A stretch of DNA of 5,299 nt from Sphingomonas bacterium (GTDB lineage: Bacteria > Pseudomonadota > Alphaproteobacteria > Sphingomonadales > Sphingomonadaceae), in contig NZ_CAHJWX010000178.1 in NCBI RefSeq assembly GCF_903643065.1, positions 1 through 5,299 on the forward strand, in the 5' to 3' direction. Each line of letters opens with the position of its first letter. The stretch's first letter is position 1. This document shows, piece by piece, positions 4,768 to 5,299 of this stretch. The notes under the pieces were generated by a model. The model was not told the DNA's origin, did not search any database, and was given only the letters and a program-made list of their open reading frames with translations. Position numbers and translations under genes: made by a program.

Positions 4768-5299
4768 ATGTCTATACGCGGATCGGCGGCCGTGGCCGCC
4801 ATGATGACGGTTTTTTGCGCTCAACCGGCGCTGGCGGATACAGCCGGGTGCTGGCACCCTGACGAGGTGCGGGCGGCGCGGATTGAGCGGTTGCAGGTCA
4901 TGCTCATGATCGATGCCATCAAGTGCACCGACACCAACCCGGCGACGCTGAAGAGCTACAACAGCTTCCTTGCCAAGCAGCATGATCTGGTCGTCACCAG
5001 CCGTCGCACCGTCCAGTCCCACTTCGTTCGGCTGCTCGGACCCGATGACGGGATCAAAGCGGCCACCGATTACGACACGGCGACGGGCAACCGGCTCGCG
5101 TCGAGCGGCATCGACGTGAAGCGATGCGAGACGTCGGGCATGTATGCGCGGCTCGCCACCGATGCGGGCGAGGGCGACATCCTCGCGCTCGCCGCGGTGC
5201 TGACCGGCGATGCCGCGCTGACCGAATGTCCGGTCGCGGTGGCGGAGACCGCCGGCCCGACCGCCATGGTCATCCCGGTCTGGCCCAAGCCGGTCCCCG
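4768..5299 (+). CDS. Predicted secreted cysteine-containing protein of unknown function (3' end missing)
   Basis: 177 residues are visible and the gene runs off the right edge. The N-terminus (MSIRGSAAVAAMMTVFCAQPALA) is a classic Sec signal peptide with an A-L-A cleavage site after residue 23, so the protein is probably periplasmic or secreted. The mature part starts DTAGCWHPDEVRAARIERLQ and has Cys28, Cys53, Cys120 and Cys154, an even number that fits two disulfide bonds. A mostly helical fold is suggested by segments such as AARIERLQVMLMIDAIKC. The CW-x(4)-V-x-AA...LQxMLM...KC pattern resembles small secreted proteins I recall from sphingomonad genomes, sometimes labelled S-adenosyl-L-homocysteine hydrolase, a name with no support in this sequence. 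From about residue 160 the protein becomes proline-rich (GPTAMVIPVWPKPVP), which may be a linker to a part outside the window. The start is fixed by GGAGG 9 nt upstream. I assign no function. Confidence 0.8.
   Translation, partial: MSIRGSAAVAAMMTVFCAQPALADTAGCWHPDEVRAARIERLQVMLMIDAIKCTDTNPATLKSYNSFLAKQHDLVVTSRRTVQSHFVRLLGPDDGIKAATDYDTATGNRLASSGIDVKRCETSGMYARLATDAGEGDILALAAVLTGDAALTECPVAVAETAGPTAMVIPVWPKPVP

Noticed and set aside
4500..4802. Minus-strand 100-aa open frame across the intergenic gap
   Set aside because: It overlaps the ABC 3' end and the signal-peptide codons of the secreted protein, with no recognisable domain and no supporting start context noticed.
1..5299. CRISPR arrays, tRNA or rRNA genes, insertion sequences, integrase attachment sites
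   Set aside because: No regularly spaced repeats, cloverleaf-like segments, transposase motifs or long terminal inverted repeats were seen on either strand.

Overview
The window is GC-rich DNA (roughly two thirds G+C by eye) with tightly packed genes, most likely from an alphaproteobacterium. Several proteins read like sphingomonad (Sphingomonadaceae) sequences. That placement rests on protein style and codon usage, not on a search.

Layout. The left edge holds the 3' part of a plus-strand ydfG-type short-chain dehydrogenase. It converges on a minus-strand glutaminyl-peptide cyclotransferase gene, and a near-perfect 26-nt palindrome fills the gap. Further right, still on the minus strand, lies a compact cluster read right to left: a zf-CHCC zinc-finger protein (77 aa), an unrecognised 87-aa protein with a GTG start and an N-terminal hydrophobic segment, a 43-aa single-span membrane protein, and the metalloprotease gene tldD (474 aa). 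The first three junctions overlap (stop/start sharing in TAGTG, then ATGA twice), so translational coupling is likely. The cyclotransferase follows tldD after 68 bp and may belong to the same transcript. The 43-aa gene is easy to miss because it fits exactly between its neighbours.

A 59-bp divergent promoter region separates the zinc-finger gene from a plus-strand yadG-like ABC ATPase gene. Neither start has a Shine-Dalgarno sequence, and plausible -35/-10 pairs with 17-bp spacers place both transcription starts at or next to the start codons, so both may be leaderless. The ATPase has no permease gene beside it in this window. After a 241-bp non-coding gap that is locally AT-rich, a gene for a predicted secreted protein with four cysteines in the visible mature part begins behind a good Shine-Dalgarno sequence and runs off the right edge.

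How the genes may work together: TldD is the cytoplasmic zinc-peptidase half of the TldD/TldE pair that trims peptides. The most interesting unit here is the pair of uncharacterised small (predicted) membrane proteins translated in overlap with tldD. They may be partners, anchors or substrates, but no function is shown by sequence alone. No RNA genes, CRISPR arrays, insertion sequences or attachment sites were seen.
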